DNA of 64,000 nucleotides from CAWATZ01 sp963784995 (GCA_963784995.1 CAWATZ010000012.1:532162-596161); one strand, 5' to 3'; shown: positions 28,620 through 41,022, counted from the first letter of the stretch. Notes: a model not told the origin generated them from the letters alone. Made by a program: numbers and translations.

Positions 28620-29804
28620 GTGGTGCGAGCCTTGCATTTTGATTGCTTCAGCGGCCTCAGCGGCGACATGACCCTCGCCGCTCTGATCGACGCCGGGGTC
28701 GATGCCGAGACCATCCGCGCCGGCCTGGACTCGCTGGGTCTGCCGATCCGGCTGAACGTCGAGCGCGTCCGCAAGGGCGGCTTCGCGGCCACGCAGGTCA
28801 CCATCGACGCACCAGAGGAACAAGAGCATCGCTTCCTCCCTGACGTGGAAGCGATTCTGAGCCGCGGCCGGCTCACGGAGCGGCAGCGCGAGCTGGCCCT
28901 GCGGATCTTCCGCCGCCTGGCCGAAGCCGAGGCCACCGCTCACGGCATGCCATTGGATCGCGTCCATTTCCACGAAGTCGGCGCCCTGGACAGCATCGCT
29001 GACATCGCGGGTGTGGCCATCGGCCTCGATTTGTTGGGGGCGGAGCGCATCACCAGCCGGTCGGTGCCGACGGGGACGGGAACGGTCAAGTGCGCTCACG
29101 GGATCATGCCCATCCCGACGCCCGGCACCGCCGCCTTGCTCAAGGGAGTGCCGCTGGCCGGGACCAGCATCCGCGGCGAACTCACCACGCCAACCGGGGC
29201 TGCGATCCTGACCACGGTGGTGCAGCAATGGGTCGAGAGCCCAGTCATGACCGTCGAGCGGATCGGCAGCGGAGCCGGTCAGCGCGAGCTGCTGGAGCAG
29301 CCCAACATCCTCCGGCTGTTTGTGGGGACCGTCGCGGAGACTGTTCCCGCGGAAGAAACGGATCAGGTCTGGATGCTGGAGACGAACCTCGACGATGTCC
29401 CGGCCGAAGTGGTGGGATACTGCTTTGACCAGCTGTTTGCCGCGGGTGCTCTCGACGTGTTCAGCGTCCCGATCCAGATGAAGAAGAATCGGCCCGGAAT
29501 AATGCTGTGCGTGCTGGCTCCGGAGGCGACCTTGGCGGCGCTGGAGGAGATCCTCTTCCGTGAGACGGCCACGTTCGGCATTCGCCGCTACCCGGTGCAG
29601 CGGCACAAGCTGCGGCGCGAGGAGAAAACAGTGCAGACGCCGTGGGGACCGATCCGGGGCAAGCATGGCTGGCGTCAGGGAGGATTGAGTGTGTTTACAC
29701 CGGAGTATGAGGATTGCGCCCGAGTCGCCCGGCAGCACGGCGTTCCGCTGCGCGAGGTTTACGCCGGGGTCCAGCGTGCGGCAGCGAACACGAAAGGCGG
29801 CTGA
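28620..29804 (+). CDS. larC: nickel insertion protein LarC
   Basis: LarC inserts nickel into the pyridinium bisthiocarboxylate nucleotide to finish the nickel-pincer cofactor of lactate racemase-type enzymes, using CTP. 394 aa from a GTG; a second GTG follows directly. The family opening HFDCFSGLSGDMTLAALIDAG, the FHEVGALDSIADIAGV segment, TPTGAAILTTV, and METNLDDVPAEVVGY are present, covering both LarC1 and LarC2 parts in one frame. No larA, larB or larE is in the window. Confidence 0.92.
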   Translation: MVRALHFDCFSGLSGDMTLAALIDAGVDAETIRAGLDSLGLPIRLNVERVRKGGFAATQVTIDAPEEQEHRFLPDVEAILSRGRLTERQRELALRIFRRLAEAEATAHGMPLDRVHFHEVGALDSIADIAGVAIGLDLLGAERITSRSVPTGTGTVKCAHGIMPIPTPGTAALLKGVPLAGTSIRGELTTPTGAAILTTVVQQWVESPVMTVERIGSGAGQRELLEQPNILRLFVGTVAETVPAEETDQVWMLETNLDDVPAEVVGYCFDQLFAAGALDVFSVPIQMKKNRPGIMLCVLAPEATLAALEEILFRETATFGIRRYPVQRHKLRREEKTVQTPWGPIRGKHGWRQGGLSVFTPEYEDCARVARQHGVPLREVYAGVQRAAANTKGG

Positions 29805-29821
29805 TGCGTCATGAAAGTGCG

Positions 29822-29912
29822 TCGCCGAGCCGCGCACGCAGCGCAGCGGAGTAAGCGGTCCGGGAGCCCACAGGCCCGCTTACTCCGCTGCGCTGCGTGC
29901 GCGGCTCGGCGA
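29822..29912. repeat. perfect palindrome, 37-bp stem
   Basis: Arms 29822-29858 and 29876-29912 are exact reverse complements around 17 bases. It lies between larC and alaS, 48 bp before the alaS start. Confidence 0.92.
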
Positions 29913-29959
29913 AACGAAGACTTTGACTCTAACGAAAACGATTGCCACGAGATAGTGTA

Positions 29960-32650
29960 ATGCTAACTTCCACCCAGATCCGTCAGCAGTTCCTGGACTT
30001 CTTCAAGGAACACAAGCACACCATCGTGCCCTCCAGCAGCGTTGTTCCTCTGGACGATCCAACGCTGCTGTTCACCAACGCGGGCATGAACCAGTTCAAG
30101 GACGTCTTCCTCGGCACCGGGACCAGGCCGTACAAGCGTGCGGCCGACACGCAGAAGTGCATCCGCGCCGGCGGCAAGCACAACGACCTCGACGACGTCG
30201 GCAAGGACACCTATCACCACACCTTCTTCGAGATGCTCGGCAACTGGAGCTTCGGCGATTACTTCAAGAAGGAGGCGATCTCCTGGGCGTGGGAGCTGCT
30301 GACCAGGGTGTGGGGCCTCGACAAGAGCCGGCTGCACGCGACGGTCTTCGAGGGCGGCAAGGACGAGGGGGTGCCGCGCGACGACGAGGCGCACGAGCTG
30401 TGGCGGACCGTCACCGACATCGATCCGAAGCATATTCATTGGGGCAGCAAGAAGGACAATTTCTGGGAGATGGGCGAGACCGGGCCGTGCGGTCCCTGCA
30501 CCGAGATCCACTACGATCGCACTCCGGACAGGAGCGGGTTGAAGCTGGTCAACAAGGGCTCGCCGGACGTGATCGAGATCTGGAACCTGGTGTTCATCCA
30601 GTACAACCGCAACCCGGACCGGACGCTGGCTCCGCTGCCGGCGAAGCACGTCGATACCGGCATGGGCTTCGAGCGGCTGACGGCGGTGATCCAGGGGAAG
30701 GCGAGCAATTACGACACGGACGTGTTCTCGCCGCTCTTCGAGGCGATTCGCAAGGTCACCGGGGCGCCGCCGTACACCGGGAAGCTGGAGGACCTGCGGG
30801 ATACGGCGTATCGCGTGATTGCGGACCACGTACGCTGCTTGACGTTTGCCCTGACTGACGGAGCAACTCCGAGCAACGTGGGGCGAGGTTACGTCCTGCG
30901 AAGCATCCTTCGGCGTGCGGAGCGGTTTGGCCGGCAATACCTGGGTACGTCCGGGCCCTTCCTCCACAAACTGGTGCCGACTGTTGTTGAGACAATGGGC
31001 GGGCCCTTCCCCGAGCTGAAGAATAAGCCGAACGACGTGGCCAAGGTCGTCGTGGAGGAAGAAGAGGGCTTTTTGCGGACACTGGACCGCGGGATTCGCC
31101 TGTTCCAGAAGGTGGTCGATAAGACGCGCCAGCAGGGTGGCAAGGTCATTGGCGGCGAGGACGTGTTTGATCTGCATACGACCTACGGGCTCTTTCCGGA
31201 CATCGTTGCTCAGATGGCGGATGAAATTGGCTTGGGGATTGATTGGGAAGGGTATCGCGAACGGTTCAGGAAGTTTCAGGAACCGGGGAATCAGAGGAAG
31301 AAGATCGTCATCACCGCCGTTCAGGGCGAACTGCCCGCGACCGACGATTCGCCCAAGTACGCGGGCATGACTGGATCAGCCCGGTTGCTGGGCTGGGTGC
31401 GAGACAATCAGGTGATTCGGGATGGCAAACTTGGTCTGGACGAGGAGTCGGCGCTTCTCCTGGATCGGACTGGTTTCTACGCCGAGCAGGGTGGGCAGGT
31501 CGGCGATACGGGCAAGATCCGCACGCCGACAGGGGCCTTCGAGGTCGAGGATACGCAGCGTCTGGGAGACAGTGTGCTGCACGTCGGCCGGGTCACGGAG
31601 GGACGGCTGGAGTGCGGGCAGACCGTTACTTACGAGGTCGGGGGCGACCGGCCGCACACCATGCGCAACCACACCGCGACGCACCTGCTCAACTGGGCGC
31701 TGCGCAAGGTGCTGGGCGATCATGTCGAGCAGAAGGGCTCGCTGGTCGATGCGGAGAAGACGCGCTTCGACTTCACCCACCCCCAGCCGATCATGCCCGA
31801 GGAGATTGCCGAGATTGAGCGGCTAGTCAACGAGAAGATCTACTCCGACCTGCCGGTGACGGCGAAGGTGATGCCGCTGGCAGAGGCGAAGAAGATCGCG
31901 GGAGTACGAGCGGTCTTTGGCGAGAAGTATCCCGACCCGGTGCGCGTGCTGCTGATCGGGGCGGAGTATCCGGAAACGGCGACGCTGGAGAACTCGGTGG
32001 AGTTCTGCGGCGGCACTCACCTGCGGCACACCGGCGAGGCGGGCTTCTTCAAGATCGTCAGCCAGGAACCGGTCGCCAAGGGCGTGCGCCGCGTCACCGC
32101 GGTGACGGGGCGCGAGGCGGTGGCTGCGGTGCAGCGGCTGTCGTCGGTGGTGGACCAGGTTGCCAGTCGGCTCAACTGCAAGCCGGAGGAAGTGCCGGCT
32201 CGACTGGAAGCGCTGCAGGAGGAAGTCAAGAAACTGCAAGGGCAGCTGAAGAAAGGCACTGCCGGTGACCTGACCGCCGCCGCGGACAAACTGCTGGCCG
32301 TCGCGACCGAGGCCGGTGGCGCCAAGGTGATCGTGGGCGAGATCCCGGCGGCGCCGATCGATCAGGTTCGGCAGCAGGTCGATCGGCTGCGCACCAAGGC
32401 GGGCAGCTCCGCCATCGTGCTGGCGTGGGTCGATGAGGGCAAGGTCGGCATCCTGACGGCGGTGACGGAGGACCTGGTCAAGAAGGGCCTGGAAGCGGGC
32501 AAGCTGGCGGGCGAGGTGGCGAAGGTTGTCGGCGGCAAGGGCGGCGGCAAGCCGGCCGGCATCGCCCAGGGCGGCGGCAGCGATCCGACGCGGCTGGGCG
32601 AGGCGCTCGACCTGGCCCGGAAGGTGATTGGAGAGAAGCTGAAGGGCTGA
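29960..32650 (+). CDS. alaS: alanyl-tRNA synthetase
   Basis: Charges tRNA-Ala and edits misacylated Ser/Gly. 896 aa from the ATG at 29960 (MLTSTQIRQQFLDFF), typical length. Class II motifs are visible (VPSSSVVPLDDPTLLFTNAGMNQFKD; GRGYVLRSILRRAERFG). The editing domain has RNHTATHLLNWAL and EFCGGTHLRHTGEAGFFKI with their zinc-ligand His and Cys residues. The C-terminal DHHA1 domain ends with the Gly-rich segment GGKGGGKPAGIAQGGG. Intact frame throughout. Confidence 0.96.
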   Translation: MLTSTQIRQQFLDFFKEHKHTIVPSSSVVPLDDPTLLFTNAGMNQFKDVFLGTGTRPYKRAADTQKCIRAGGKHNDLDDVGKDTYHHTFFEMLGNWSFGDYFKKEAISWAWELLTRVWGLDKSRLHATVFEGGKDEGVPRDDEAHELWRTVTDIDPKHIHWGSKKDNFWEMGETGPCGPCTEIHYDRTPDRSGLKLVNKGSPDVIEIWNLVFIQYNRNPDRTLAPLPAKHVDTGMGFERLTAVIQGKASNYDTDVFSPLFEAIRKVTGAPPYTGKLEDLRDTAYRVIADHVRCLTFALTDGATPSNVGRGYVLRSILRRAERFGRQYLGTSGPFLHKLVPTVVETMGGPFPELKNKPNDVAKVVVEEEEGFLRTLDRGIRLFQKVVDKTRQQGGKVIGGEDVFDLHTTYGLFPDIVAQMADEIGLGIDWEGYRERFRKFQEPGNQRKKIVITAVQGELPATDDSPKYAGMTGSARLLGWVRDNQVIRDGKLGLDEESALLLDRTGFYAEQGGQVGDTGKIRTPTGAFEVEDTQRLGDSVLHVGRVTEGRLECGQTVTYEVGGDRPHTMRNHTATHLLNWALRKVLGDHVEQKGSLVDAEKTRFDFTHPQPIMPEEIAEIERLVNEKIYSDLPVTAKVMPLAEAKKIAGVRAVFGEKYPDPVRVLLIGAEYPETATLENSVEFCGGTHLRHTGEAGFFKIVSQEPVAKGVRRVTAVTGREAVAAVQRLSSVVDQVASRLNCKPEEVPARLEALQEEVKKLQGQLKKGTAGDLTAAADKLLAVATEAGGAKVIVGEIPAAPIDQVRQQVDRLRTKAGSSAIVLAWVDEGKVGILTAVTEDLVKKGLEAGKLAGEVAKVVGGKGGGKPAGIAQGGGSDPTRLGEALDLARKVIGEKLKG

Positions 32651-32814
32651 TGCAACAGCCGCTCAATCCTCATCCCCCTTGCTGCGGCTCTGCTGACGTC
32701 CTCCGTCTTCACGTTCTTTTCTTGACATTCTCCTTTACTTCGCGGACCAAAGTGGAAATAATGAGCAGCAATTCATCAGTGCTACTGTTCGCCCTCTCTC
32801 CCAGGAGCGAAATC

Positions 32815-33834
32815 GTGCCTCATCCTCTCCTCTCCATTCGCAGGCGAACTGCCGCCTTCACCCTGATCGAATTGCTGGTGGTCATCGCCATCATCGCCAT
32901 CCTGATCGGTCTGCTGTTGCCCGCGGTCCAGAAGGTCCGCGAGGCCGCCGCCCGGACCAAGTGCCAGAACAACCTGCACCAGCTGGCGCTGGCGGCCTTT
33001 GCCTATGCGGACGCCGTTGGCAATCTACCCCCCGGGAGTTTCGGCCCTGTGACGCCTGCCACCGGCCCCATCACGGGCTTCCCGGCGCCCTTCCAGGATT
33101 CCTTGCACAACACCCCGTGGGGACACTTTAGCTGGGCGGCGCAGTTGCTGCCGTACCTGGAGCAGGAGGTGCTGTACCAATCGATGGACTTCACCCAGCT
33201 GGCCTACGCCGTGGCCATCTACGAGGATGAAAGCGGTGGTCAGGGAGGCGCCGTCACGAACCGGGGCCCTGCGGGAGCAGCCGTGAACAAGCTCGCCGCC
33301 ACGAGCATGCCCAGCGTCTTCCTCTGTCCCTCGGCGCCGCGCGGCTCGGGGGACGTCCCCGCGGGGCTCACCCAGAAAGACTACGGCATCAACGGAGGCA
33401 CCAACAATTCCTGCTGCCCCGAGCGCAGCAACACCAATCAGGACGGTTTGGCCTACGTGAACAGCCAGGTCAGGCTGACTGACATCATCGATGGGACGAG
33501 CAACACCTTCCTGTTCCTGGAGGAAGCCAGCAACTTCGACCACAGCTGGCTGCCTGACAGCTACGGGTCCAACCACTTCATCTGGGTCCATCACCCGTCC
33601 CAGGGTTACGTGACCGGCGGGGATGGCGGCACCGTTCGGCTGCCCAATTCGGATGCCTGGAACAACCGGACAGCCATGAGTTACCACAATTATTCCGGCC
33701 CGGGGACGGGCGGCGTGCAGGCCGTGATGGCCGATGGCCACCTGGTCTGGATTCCGGCCAACGTGAACTCGACCGCCTGGATGGCGGCATTCACCATCGC
33801 CGGAGGTGAAGCGGCCGCGACGGGCGCTTTCTGA
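32815..33834 (+). CDS. DUF1559 prepilin-type N-terminal cleavage/methylation protein
   Basis: 340 aa from a GTG at 32815 preceded by CAGGAGC; an ATG at 32761 is the alternative start, but adds residues unlike the family. The class III signal RRRTAAFTLIELLVVIAIIA with Glu+5 is the type IV pilin/pseudopilin motif. It is followed by the planctomycete signature VQKVREAAARTKCQNNLHQLALA and a jelly-roll-like DUF1559 domain with the terminal VMADGHLVWI motif. These proteins are greatly expanded in planctomycetes and are thought to be pseudopilin-like surface components. Confidence 0.9.
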   Translation: MPHPLLSIRRRTAAFTLIELLVVIAIIAILIGLLLPAVQKVREAAARTKCQNNLHQLALAAFAYADAVGNLPPGSFGPVTPATGPITGFPAPFQDSLHNTPWGHFSWAAQLLPYLEQEVLYQSMDFTQLAYAVAIYEDESGGQGGAVTNRGPAGAAVNKLAATSMPSVFLCPSAPRGSGDVPAGLTQKDYGINGGTNNSCCPERSNTNQDGLAYVNSQVRLTDIIDGTSNTFLFLEEASNFDHSWLPDSYGSNHFIWVHHPSQGYVTGGDGGTVRLPNSDAWNNRTAMSYHNYSGPGTGGVQAVMADGHLVWIPANVNSTAWMAAFTIAGGEAAATGAF

Positions 33835-33890
33835 GCCCGGCGACGAATCCACCAACACAACGGCCTTCTGTTTCTCGCTGGGTGGCCATC

Positions 33891-34331
33891 ATGCTCCGCG
33901 CGTTCGGACGTTTTTCGGGGCCCCTTGGCCTGTCGCTGCTGTTCCTTCTTGTGGCGGGCTGTGGCGAGAGAGCCCCGAAGTTCGTCAAGGTCAGCGGGAC
34001 CCTGAGTTACAAGGGGGAACCGCTGCCCGGTCTGGTCGTCAACTTCGTGCCAACGGACGGAGGCCCCCCCAGTTCGGGAATGACGGACGAACAGGGCAGC
34101 TACAAGCTGTTCCGGGATCGGAAGACCGAAGGGGTCGTCCTCGGCGCCCACAAGGTTTCCATCGCGATCCGGCCGCGGAACGCCCAGGAGGAGTCGGACC
34201 TTCGGGACGGCATCTTCCCCGCGTCCCCCAAACTGCGCGAGATCCTTGAGAAGTTCGGCAGCCAGTCGATGGCTCCCCTGCAGTACGAGGTGACCAAGGA
34301 CGGCCAGGTCATCGACATCAACCTCGAATGA
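33891..34331 (+). CDS. lipoprotein with carboxypeptidase-regulatory-like beta-sandwich
   Basis: 146 aa from the ATG at 33891 (a GTG at 33882 is possible). The signal ends in a clear lipobox LLVAGC. The mature part, VSGTLSYKGEPLPGLVVNFVPTDG...GMTDEQGSYKL, is the transthyretin-like fold commonly found right after DUF1559 genes in planctomycetes. The pair is probably co-transcribed, with a spacing of about 55 bp. Function unknown. Confidence 0.82.
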   Translation: MLRAFGRFSGPLGLSLLFLLVAGCGERAPKFVKVSGTLSYKGEPLPGLVVNFVPTDGGPPSSGMTDEQGSYKLFRDRKTEGVVLGAHKVSIAIRPRNAQEESDLRDGIFPASPKLREILEKFGSQSMAPLQYEVTKDGQVIDINLE

Positions 34332-34345
34332 GGGACGGCCCGGCG

Positions 34346-34798
34346 TCACTGCCGCAATTGCCTGACGGCCGCCGAGACGTCCTCGCCCTGCACCTTGAGG
34401 TTCTTGCTCTTGAGGTGCTTCATCGCCGCGCCGGTGGCCTGGCCGTCGTTCTTTGCCGCCTTGATGGCGTCGGCGACCTCGGCCAGGGCCGACTTGATCT
34501 CCGCCACGCTCATCGACTGCGGCAACAGCGTCGCCAGGAAGGCGTTCTCCTCGGTGCGCTTGGCGCAGTCGGGGTTGCCGGTCATGCCCTTTTGCTTGAG
34601 CAGTTCCAGCGTCTCGGTATTGCCGACCACCAGCTTGCGGATCATCTTCTCGATCTCGTCGTCGCTGGCCTTCTTGCCGGTGCGGGCCTCGATCATCGAG
34701 GCATCGCCCAGCAGCACCTGCAGCACGTTCATTTGCAGCGTCTGCCGGCTGCGGCGGGCCTCGGTCAGTTTGGTGTGCAGCGTCTCGAGCAGGGACAT
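34346..34798 (-). CDS. GatB/YqeY domain protein
   Basis: 150 aa from the ATG at 34798 (MSLLETLHTKLTEA), preceded by AAAGGAG. The segments ALLGDASMIEARTGKKASDDEIEKMIRKLV and LLPQSMSVAEI...MKHLK match YqeY, a helical protein homologous to the tRNA-binding tail of GatB. It converges on the lipoprotein gene and lies downstream of a very large palindrome. Confidence 0.87.
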   Translation of the reverse strand: MSLLETLHTKLTEARRSRQTLQMNVLQVLLGDASMIEARTGKKASDDEIEKMIRKLVVGNTETLELLKQKGMTGNPDCAKRTEENAFLATLLPQSMSVAEIKSALAEVADAIKAAKNDGQATGAAMKHLKSKNLKVQGEDVSAAVRQLRQ

Positions 34799-34822
34799 GA
34801 GTAACTCCTTTGCGGTATTGTT

Positions 34823-34929
34823 CCCAGGGCGATGCCCTGGGCTATCGTGTTGCGCCCCTTCGGGGCTTGTTGGCTGTTGTCTTCCGCCCCGAAGGGGCGC
34901 AACACGATAGCCCAGGGCATCGCCCTGGG
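34823..34929. repeat. perfect palindrome, 43-bp stem (family with 55485)
   Basis: Arms 34823-34865 and 34887-34929 are exact reverse complements, loop 21 bases. The right arm ends just outside the stop of the minus-strand methyltransferase. The same arm sequence with few changes occurs at 55485-55590, so this is a dispersed element. Confidence 0.93.
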
Positions 34930-34932
34930 TGT

Positions 34933-35697
34933 CTAATCGTTCGGTACGTGGGCCTGGAAGAACCAGTCCCACGGCGGCGGCAGCTGGTGCAGCTCGCTCA
35001 GGGGGCTGCACTCCCTCCACGCCAGCCGGACGCGGGCCAGCCGGACCCGGCGAAAGCCCGCCTGCTTCAGCCGGTAACGCACCTCGAAGGGGAACCAGAA
35101 ATGCTGGTCGATCCCCTTGTAGCAGAAGCGGCTGAAGGCAAAGTCGTAATAGCGATGCTCCGCGTGCTGGGCCGCGTTCTGGCGGGCCATCTCCTCGGGC
35201 ATGCCGCTCCGCCGGGCCCGGTCCACCAGCAGCATCGTCAGATAATGCACCGAGTCCATCGCCGGCACGATCCCCAGCAGCCGGCCGCCCGGTCGAAGCA
35301 GCCTCCGGATCTTTCGCAGCGACTCGTCCAGCTGCTGCGCATCCGGCAGCACCAGGCTGTTGACGGCCACGGCCACGTCCACCGGCCCGAGCAGCTGCTC
35401 CAGCTGGAGGAAGCTCAGACGATGCAATTCGACGTTGGCCAGCCCCTGGCAGCGCTCCCGGGACCGCTCCAGCATTCCTTCGGCAAAGTCCACGCCCAGC
35501 ACCCGGCCAAAACGCCGGGCCAGCTGCGGCAGCAGCGGCCCGACGCCGCAGCCCAGGTCCGCGACCGTCCGCGTTGGACTGGCCAGCCGATCCAGCGCTT
35601 CCCAGAGCGGATTGTCCACGCCGGACTGGTACGGGTCGATGAAATCGGACTCGTAGCCGTCCGCCGCCTCGCTCCAGAAATGCGCTTGATCGGACAT
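34933..35697 (-). CDS. class I SAM-dependent methyltransferase
   Basis: 254 aa. The Rossmann core shows motif I VADLGCGVGPLLPQLA, motif II VLGVDFAEGMLE, and RLLRPGGRLLGIVPAMDS (motif post-III). The N-terminal FWSEAADGYESDF is typical of small-molecule methyltransferases. Substrate unknown. It starts 10 bp after leuS ends on the same strand, so it is probably in an operon with leuS. Confidence 0.82.
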   Translation of the reverse strand: MSDQAHFWSEAADGYESDFIDPYQSGVDNPLWEALDRLASPTRTVADLGCGVGPLLPQLARRFGRVLGVDFAEGMLERSRERCQGLANVELHRLSFLQLEQLLGPVDVAVAVNSLVLPDAQQLDESLRKIRRLLRPGGRLLGIVPAMDSVHYLTMLLVDRARRSGMPEEMARQNAAQHAEHRYYDFAFSRFCYKGIDQHFWFPFEVRYRLKQAGFRRVRLARVRLAWRECSPLSELHQLPPPWDWFFQAHVPND

Positions 35698-35707
35698 CAG
35701 GCCAGTG

Positions 35708-38476
<2,769 letters not shown>

Positions 38477-38570
38477 GACGGCCAGCTCTCCTCGAATCCG
38501 GTTCACCAACCACACGAGATGCTATTCTATGAAACCGGACCCACGAAAGTGCCGTCAGGTTCAGGATAAG

Positions 38571-39902
38571 TTACTCCCCGTTCCGCGGCTCGCTCTCCTC
38601 GAACTCGGCGGCACGCACCTGGAACGCATAAGTCGGGCCAAAATCGCCGTTGATCTGCTGCTTGTCGTGGACGTAACAGAGAAACTGGATGGACAGGGCA
38701 GCCTGGACAAGGACCAGGGCCGTCAGCAGACCGCGACCAAGACGGGGCCGGACCGCGTCATTCAGGGCAAGGCGGGCCAGCCAGAGGAACGGGAGCGGGA
38801 AGAGGATGATCATGTAGTGCCGATGGATGGGAAAGCTGGTGAGGGTGATCAGCAGGCCGTAGCCCCACAGGGCCGCGTTTTGAGTGAAGCGGGTCGGCGA
38901 GTCGGCAGCGGTTGTCCTGGCGTTGCGAGTGCGATACCAGCTTCTGAGCGCTCGGGCCAGGATCAGCACTCCCAGCATGCCACCCAGGACGTGCAGCACC
39001 AGGACCAGCCAGGTGAAGTGGCCGGCCCACAGCGGCTGCCGCAGAAAGTCGAGATAGTCCTTGCCGAGGCTGTATTGCAGACCAAAGCCGAGCGGTTCCA
39101 GCACCCAGCGCAACCAGAACCGGAACTCGAACAGGTGCTGCCAGGCCCCGGGATGACGCGGCAGAAACACGGCCTCCGTGGCCACGTAGCGAAGCCAGGG
39201 CAACAGCGGGATGGCGCCCAGGACGCTGCCGACGAACCAGCCGCCCCAGGCCGGGCGCTTGCGATCGAAAAGGAAGGCCCACAGGACAAACCCGGCGGCG
39301 AAGAAGAACCCCGGTACGTGGATCTGCCCCAGCAGAGCACCAGCAGGCCCCAACCGAGGGCCGACCAGCGCCGCTCGCGATACCACCAGCAGAACAGGAA
39401 CAGCAGCACCACGGGAGGAAAGAGGCAGGGCGGCCAGATCTTGCGGTGCGACAGCACCGCCAGCGGGTTGACCGCCACCAGGGCGGCGGCCCAGAACCAG
39501 ATTTCCCGCTCGCCCAGGCGGCGCCACCTTCCACGCAAACAGGACCAGACCGACCAGGGTCGCCACGTTGAGCAGCTGCACTAGCCGGGCCAGGTCGCTC
39601 GGCCCTTGCAGGTCCACCAACTCGCCCAGAGCGAGGAACACCCAGACACTGAGGCCGGGGTTGAGCGCTCCCTGGCTGCTGGGCATTCCAAGCATGGGCC
39701 AGGGGGCGCCGCGCTTCACCTCCTGCACGCGCTCGTAGGTCCAGGCCTCGTCGGCCTTGTATTCGATGTCGCCGGGCCAGATCAGCCGCAGCACGGCACC
39801 CAGGACCAGCACCGCGACAAGGCCGGACAGCAGCAGAACGGAGTTGGTGAGGCGAGCCCTTCCGGCCCCGCGAGAGGCGATGGCTTCTGGTGCGGTCGGC
39901 AT
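38571..39902 (-). CDS. polytopic membrane glycosyltransferase-like protein with compensating frameshifts
   Basis: About 443 aa from the ATG at 39902. The opening (VLGAVLRLIWPGDIEYKADEAWTYERV) has the loop-1 acidic residues of dolichyl-phosphate-mannose/ArnT-like (GT39/GT83) transferases, and about ten membrane helices follow. Between about 39525 and 39335 the annotated frame turns into low-quality sequence, while another frame reads GEREIWFWAAALVAVNPLAVLSH...WPPCLFPPVVLLFLFCWW, which is clearly membrane protein. Two opposite single-base indels therefore bracket this stretch. Donor and acceptor are unknown. Confidence 0.72.
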   Translation of the reverse strand: MPTAPEAIASRGAGRARLTNSVLLLSGLVAVLVLGAVLRLIWPGDIEYKADEAWTYERVQEVKRGAPWPMLGMPSSQGALNPGLSVWVFLALGELVDLQGPSDLARLVQLLNVATLVGLVLFAWKVAPPGRAGNLVLGRRPGGGQPAGGAVAPQDLAALPLSSRGAAVPVLLVVSRAALVGPRLGPAGALLGQIHVPGFFFAAGFVLWAFLFDRKRPAWGGWFVGSVLGAIPLLPWLRYVATEAVFLPRHPGAWQHLFEFRFWLRWVLEPLGFGLQYSLGKDYLDFLRQPLWAGHFTWLVLVLHVLGGMLGVLILARALRSWYRTRNARTTAADSPTRFTQNAALWGYGLLITLTSFPIHRHYMIILFPLPFLWLARLALNDAVRPRLGRGLLTALVLVQAALSIQFLCYVHDKQQINGDFGPTYAFQVRAAEFEESEPRNGE

Positions 39903-39984
39903 GGGTTCGCCCTCCCTGGCGTGGCCGCGGTTTCCTCCGGAACGCTGCCGGAATGTTTACCCTGCCGGAGCCGGGTTCGCAAGC

Positions 39985-41022
39985 CTAACTCGCCGCCGCC
40001 ACTCCTTCCGGTGCCTTTTCCTTGACCTCTTTGAGGATCTGCAGCAGCACCTCGTCGCTCGGGATGTTTTCCGCCTGGGCCTCGAAGTTGAGCAAGATCC
40101 GGTGCCGCAGCGCCGGCAGATACACTCGGCGAACATCCTCGAAGCTGACGTTATACCGCCCCTCCAGCAGGGCCCGCACCTTGGACGCGAGCATCAGAGC
40201 CTGGGCCCCGCGTGGGCTGGCCCCGCAGCGTATGTACCGGGCGGTCGGTCCCATCGCGAACGGGCCGCCCGGGTGGGTCGCCAGCACCAGGCGGATCGCA
40301 TAATCCTGCACGGGCTTGGCCACCAGCACCTCGCGCACCAGCTTCTGCCATTGCAGGATCTCCGGGCCTTCCATCACCTTCTCGGGTGAGGGCCACTGTC
40401 CCGTCGTGGTGCGCTCCAGGATGACGGCCATCTCCTCACGGGTCGAGTAGTTGACGAGCAGCTTGAAGAAGAAGCGGTCAAGCTGGGCCTCGGGCAGCGG
40501 ATAGGTGCCTTCCTGCTCGATCGGGTTCTGCGTCGCCATCACGAAGAACGGCTCTTTCAGACGGTGGATGGTGCCGCCGACGGTGACGCTGTGTTCCTGC
40601 ATCGCCTCCAGCAGGGCCGACTGCGTTTTCGGCGTGGCCCGGTTGATCTCGTCGGCCAGCACGATCTGGGCGAAGAGCGGTCCGGACTGGAAATTGAAGA
40701 CCCGTTTGCCCTCGGCCGTCTCCGAGATGATGTTGGTGCCGATAATGTCGGAGGGCATCAGGTCGGGCGTGAACTGGATGCGGTTAAAATCCAGGTCGAG
40801 CACCTGGGACAGGGTGCGGACCAGCAGCGTCTTGCCCAGGCCGGGCACGCCTTCGAGAAGGGCATGACCGCTGACGAACAGACACGTCAGGATGCCGTGA
40901 ACGATGTCGGTATGGCCGACGATGACCTTGCCGATCTCGCGCTGGACCCGGCCGTACGCCTTGCGAAACTCCTCGGCCCGCTCCTGCATCGAGACGGGAT
41001 CAGTTGTGCTGGTCGATGGCAT
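39985..41022 (-). CDS. MoxR family AAA+ ATPase
   Basis: 345 aa from the ATG at 41022. Walker A LLEGVPGLGKTLLVRTL, Walker B IVLADEINRATPKTQSALLEAM, sensor FVMATQNPIEQEGTYPLPEAQLDRF, and the arginine-rich ARYIRCGASPRGAQAL are all intact. MoxR ATPases act as chaperones or activators of VWA-domain partner complexes. The next upstream gene on the same strand (41156-45187) encodes a giant VWA protein, the expected partner; the usual DUF58 gene is not present here. Confidence 0.92.
   Translation of the reverse strand: MPSTSTTDPVSMQERAEEFRKAYGRVQREIGKVIVGHTDIVHGILTCLFVSGHALLEGVPGLGKTLLVRTLSQVLDLDFNRIQFTPDLMPSDIIGTNIISETAEGKRVFNFQSGPLFAQIVLADEINRATPKTQSALLEAMQEHSVTVGGTIHRLKEPFFVMATQNPIEQEGTYPLPEAQLDRFFFKLLVNYSTREEMAVILERTTTGQWPSPEKVMEGPEILQWQKLVREVLVAKPVQDYAIRLVLATHPGGPFAMGPTARYIRCGASPRGAQALMLASKVRALLEGRYNVSFEDVRRVYLPALRHRILLNFEAQAENIPSDEVLLQILKEVKEKAPEGVAAAS

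Noticed and set aside
28476..29837. Minus-strand extension of the STAND gene antisense to larC
   Set aside because: The stretch is antisense to a well conserved gene and has low-quality composition; the STAND protein begins at 28475.
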